Origin: Spirochaetia bacterium
Lineage (GTDB): Bacteria; Spirochaetota; Spirochaetia; Treponematales; Breznakiellaceae
Assembly: GCA_025997755.1 (NCBI GenBank)
Contig: BNVA01000096.1
Location: 1 to 7,603, forward strand
Length of the DNA stretch: 7,603 bases
Direction of reading: 5' to 3'
Part shown: positions 5,230 through 7,603 of the stretch, piece after piece
Position numbering within the stretch: the first letter of the stretch is position 1
How the letters are laid out: each line of letters starts with the position of its first letter
Program-made: the position numbers and the translations under genes
Notes under the pieces: generated by a model
What the model was told of the DNA's origin: nothing
Database searches by the model: none
The model's input: only the letters and a program-made list of their open reading frames with translations

Positions 5230-6685
5230 ATTTCTGCCGTTATATGCTGTTATTTTTTCATTATTTTCGTGTGCATTTGCAGACCTTAGTCAAATCGGTA
5301 TAACGGTAAATCCTGCCGCCTCCGGAGCAATATTAGAAGATTATAAAACTCCTGTATGGATAAATTTTGATACGGAAATGAAAAAAGTTGAAGTGGAGCA
5401 GCTTTTAAAAATAAGTTATGCCGATGGAAAAGTAGAAGGCGATATTAAATGGTCAGGTAATACAATTTATTTTACGCCTGTCGCCGATTGGATACCGGGA
5501 ATATCATATATTCTTTCGTTATCCGGTACGGTTTATGCGCTTGACGGCAGGGATGCAAAAGTTTCATACATTGTTCCATTTTTTGCCGTAAAAGATTCTA
5601 AGGTTCCATTTATTACAGGTTTTACACCGAAAGACGGGGAATCTGTAGGAGTTACTCCTACAGACGGCGGAAAATTAAAACTTGTATTTTCATGTGCAAT
5701 GGATAAACACAGCGTAGAAGATGCTCTTTCAATCGACGGAATAAGCAAAAAAGAATATGTATGGAACGATACGGGTACAGAACTTGAGGTATATTCAAAA
5801 GATGCGTTAAACGCATGGACGGTCTATCATTGGAGCATAAGTTCCAAAGCATTAAGCGCCGAAGGTACGCCGTTATACAAAAGTGTGTCTGCCCAGTGGA
5901 CTACGGATAAAGATTTAGAAGCACCCAAGGTTAAAAAAATATATCCATTGTTAAGAATTGATGATGATGCGGAAGGTTTTTACTGGAGAAAGACCGGTTT
6001 GGAAATAGAAGATGGTCTTGGTTCATCACAGGCAATAGGCATAAGTTTTAGTAAATCAATGGATAGGAACAGTATGATCAGTTGTATGCGTTTTGAACCT
6101 TCAATATCCGGTAATGTTGAACAAATATCATCATCTGAGATTGTATTTATACCATCAAAAAATCCTGAAATAGGAACAAATTACCGTATTATTGTATCCG
6201 GCGAAGTAAAAGATGAGTATGGATTAAAAATGGCAGATGATTATTCTACCGTATTTACTGTTAATATTCCATATTTGGAAATAAAAGATATTCGCTCTTT
6301 TGGCACAGAAGAAACAGTACTGTCAGACAGTGAAATTATAAATGGAGCGGTTCATACTGTTTATATTTCAAATACTACGGGTAGACTTACAACAATAATA
6401 GAATTTTCACAGGACATAAAGAATACCGAAGCTAAATCAGATATAGTAAAAAATATACGGTTTGAACCTTTTTTTACAAACAGTCTTTCACCTGTCGCGC
6501 TTCGTTATGCGAAATGGATTTCAAGAAAACTGGAATTAGAATGGGATATACTGGAAGCCGGAACAAACATGAGTCCTCATTTTTATAAATTAACATTTCC
6601 GGGCGGCGTATCCGGTATAGACAATGGTTCCGGTTCTTATCTTAAAGAAACTCTAGTCATATTTATGGAGGCAAAAACATTATGA
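5210..6685 (+). CDS. Exported protein with four SbsA-type Ig-like domains
   Basis: From the ATG at 5210 the product has 491 residues and overlaps the fusion-protein gene by 20 bases, implying translational coupling. The N-terminus MFTLLNKFLPLYAVIFSLFSC is a signal peptide. It could be cleaved as a lipoprotein at Cys21 (LFSC) or by signal peptidase I after AFA (before Asp25). The body divides into four beta-sandwich units at about 29-127, 133-233, 239-353 and 355-488. Units one to three show the pattern of the SbsA/Big_5 Ig-like domain: a first strand ending in Pro, an I/V-x-F-x-x-x-M segment (INFDTEM, LVFSCAM, ISFSKSM), a later strand such as IYFTP or IVFIP, then a 'PG/IG-x-x-Y' turn into the last strands. 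In the fourth the segment is IEFSQDI, without Met. Such domains occur in surface-layer and large envelope proteins and usually serve as spacers or adhesion modules. No catalytic motif is visible. A role as a periplasmic or surface partner of the TolC machine is inferred only from the operon. Confidence 0.85.
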   Translation: MFTLLNKFLPLYAVIFSLFSCAFADLSQIGITVNPAASGAILEDYKTPVWINFDTEMKKVEVEQLLKISYADGKVEGDIKWSGNTIYFTPVADWIPGISYILSLSGTVYALDGRDAKVSYIVPFFAVKDSKVPFITGFTPKDGESVGVTPTDGGKLKLVFSCAMDKHSVEDALSIDGISKKEYVWNDTGTELEVYSKDALNAWTVYHWSISSKALSAEGTPLYKSVSAQWTTDKDLEAPKVKKIYPLLRIDDDAEGFYWRKTGLEIEDGLGSSQAIGISFSKSMDRNSMISCMRFEPSISGNVEQISSSEIVFIPSKNPEIGTNYRIIVSGEVKDEYGLKMADDYSTVFTVNIPYLEIKDIRSFGTEETVLSDSEIINGAVHTVYISNTTGRLTTIIEFSQDIKNTEAKSDIVKNIRFEPFFTNSLSPVALRYAKWISRKLELEWDILEAGTNMSPHFYKLTFPGGVSGIDNGSGSYLKETLVIFMEAKTL

Positions 6686-7603
6686 AAATAAAACCAGCTG
6701 TATTTTTGTTATTATTGTCTTTTGCCTGTTTTTCTTGTGATGTTCTGCGTGATAAGCCATTTGAAGTTATCGCTTGGACTCCGGGAGCAATATCTATTGA
6801 GGATGAAGGTAATATAACTGTCTCGCTTACATTCTCGATTGCGCCTGAATATTCAAGCATCGAAAGTTCGTTTTCCCTTACGGAAGACGGCTATCCTTTA
6901 AAGGGACGTTTTATATGGCAGGATAGAAATTGTGTTTTTCAGCCCGCCGCTCCGTTAAAAGCAAACAAAGATTATATTATTACACTGGGAACAGAAGCTC
7001 AAACCGAAAGGGGGCTGTCGTTAGAGAATAAGTTTGAAGGACGTTTTTCAACAAGAATAAATAATAACCGTCCAATAATTAAATCAATAGAACCGGGTAA
7101 TGAAAGCATAATACTTGATAATTGGCAAGAAATTAAATTTGAATTTAATGAGGTTGTTCTAAAAAGTTCCTGCGAGAATGATATTTTATTTTCACCATCA
7201 ATGAACGGTTCATGGCAGCTTCTGAATGGTGGAAAAACAGCATTGTTTATTCCAAAAGAAAAGTGGATAAACAACGAGACCTATAAAATAACGGTGCTGT
7301 CAACATTTAAAAGCAGTATAGAAAATCAAATAGGAAAAAATTTTGTAAGCCGTTTTACTGTTCTTGATGATAAAATTCCTGCGGAGATCAGCGCCGTTTA
7401 TGCTTTTAATGACGATAACGAAACTTTGCTGCTTCCTTATGACAGCGATACCGGAGATATAAATAGTTTAATATACGAGAATTCATTGTTTGATAATTTA
7501 TGCCGTTTAAAACTTTTGTTTACAAAAGAAGTTGATGTAAGCGGAATTCAAAATTATATTACAATAGAACCTTCATTAAAATTTCATATTGATAACCTGC
7601 CGG
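6682..7603 (+). CDS. Second SbsA-type Ig-like lipoprotein (3' end outside the window)
   Basis: An ATG at 6682 overlaps the previous stop as ATGA and stays open to the right edge, giving at least 307 residues. GGAGG at 6667-6671 is ten bases upstream. The signal peptide MKIKPAVFLLLLSFACFSC ends at Cys19; the CFSC lipobox is relaxed, as is common in spirochaetes. Two complete Ig-like units are visible at about 33-125 and 131-227, and a third begins near 232. Each has the layout of the preceding protein: VSLTFSI then FQPAAPLKANKDYIITL in the first unit, IKFEFNEVV then LFIPKEKWINNETYKITVL in the second, and LKLLFTKEV in the third. The Met typical of the family after the first strand is missing here. 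The protein is probably a diverged paralogue of its neighbour, with more domains expected beyond the window. Confidence 0.85.
   Translation, partial: MKIKPAVFLLLLSFACFSCDVLRDKPFEVIAWTPGAISIEDEGNITVSLTFSIAPEYSSIESSFSLTEDGYPLKGRFIWQDRNCVFQPAAPLKANKDYIITLGTEAQTERGLSLENKFEGRFSTRINNNRPIIKSIEPGNESIILDNWQEIKFEFNEVVLKSSCENDILFSPSMNGSWQLLNGGKTALFIPKEKWINNETYKITVLSTFKSSIENQIGKNFVSRFTVLDDKIPAEISAVYAFNDDNETLLLPYDSDTGDINSLIYENSLFDNLCRLKLLFTKEVDVSGIQNYITIEPSLKFHIDNLP

Overview
The window looks like spirochaete DNA, most probably Treponema-like. This rests on moderate to low GC, very tightly packed genes, and many lipoprotein signal peptides with relaxed spirochaete-type lipoboxes (YASC, LLSC, LSSC, TVSC, LFSC, CFSC). 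The assignment comes from style and gene content, because no phylogenetic marker is present.

Layout. Positions 1-27 hold the first nine codons of a minus-strand gene (MKYAKIIAA) that runs off the left edge, with a strong Shine-Dalgarno at 33-40. Positions 28-104 form a short divergent control region with two adjacent palindromes (43-63 and 65-93). From about 105 to the right edge there is one plus-strand gene train with gaps of 3, 23, 1 and 11 bases, then overlaps of 20 and 4 bases. It encodes, in order: an Ala-rich helical lipoprotein, a TPR lipoprotein, a small lipoprotein of unknown function, a TolC-family outer-membrane efflux protein, an HlyD/AcrA-type membrane fusion lipoprotein, a four-domain SbsA-type Ig-like protein, and a second Ig-like lipoprotein cut by the right edge. 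No RNA gene, CRISPR array, transposase or obvious terminator was seen.

How the genes fit together. The TolC-type channel and the membrane fusion protein are the periplasmic adaptor and outer-membrane parts of a tripartite efflux or secretion machine. The inner-membrane pump that should complete it is not in the window. Every plus-strand product carries, or once carried, an export signal, so the whole unit appears to build an envelope assembly. The TPR-like lipoproteins would be scaffolds and the Ig-like proteins possibly surface or periplasmic partners. That grouping is inference from the operon, not a known named system.

The most unusual part is the left end. The two divergent genes begin with nearly the same sequence in inverted orientation (1-31 against 101-130), both encoding a KIIAA signal-peptide start. 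The minus copy is in frame with a perfect ribosome site. The plus copy lacks a nearby ribosome site and is out of frame by one base in an A6 run; one more A would give a textbook lipoprotein start, MNDKKIIAAAGFVVLYASC. This could be an invertible or slippage-based switch, a decayed paralogue start, or a homopolymer sequencing error.
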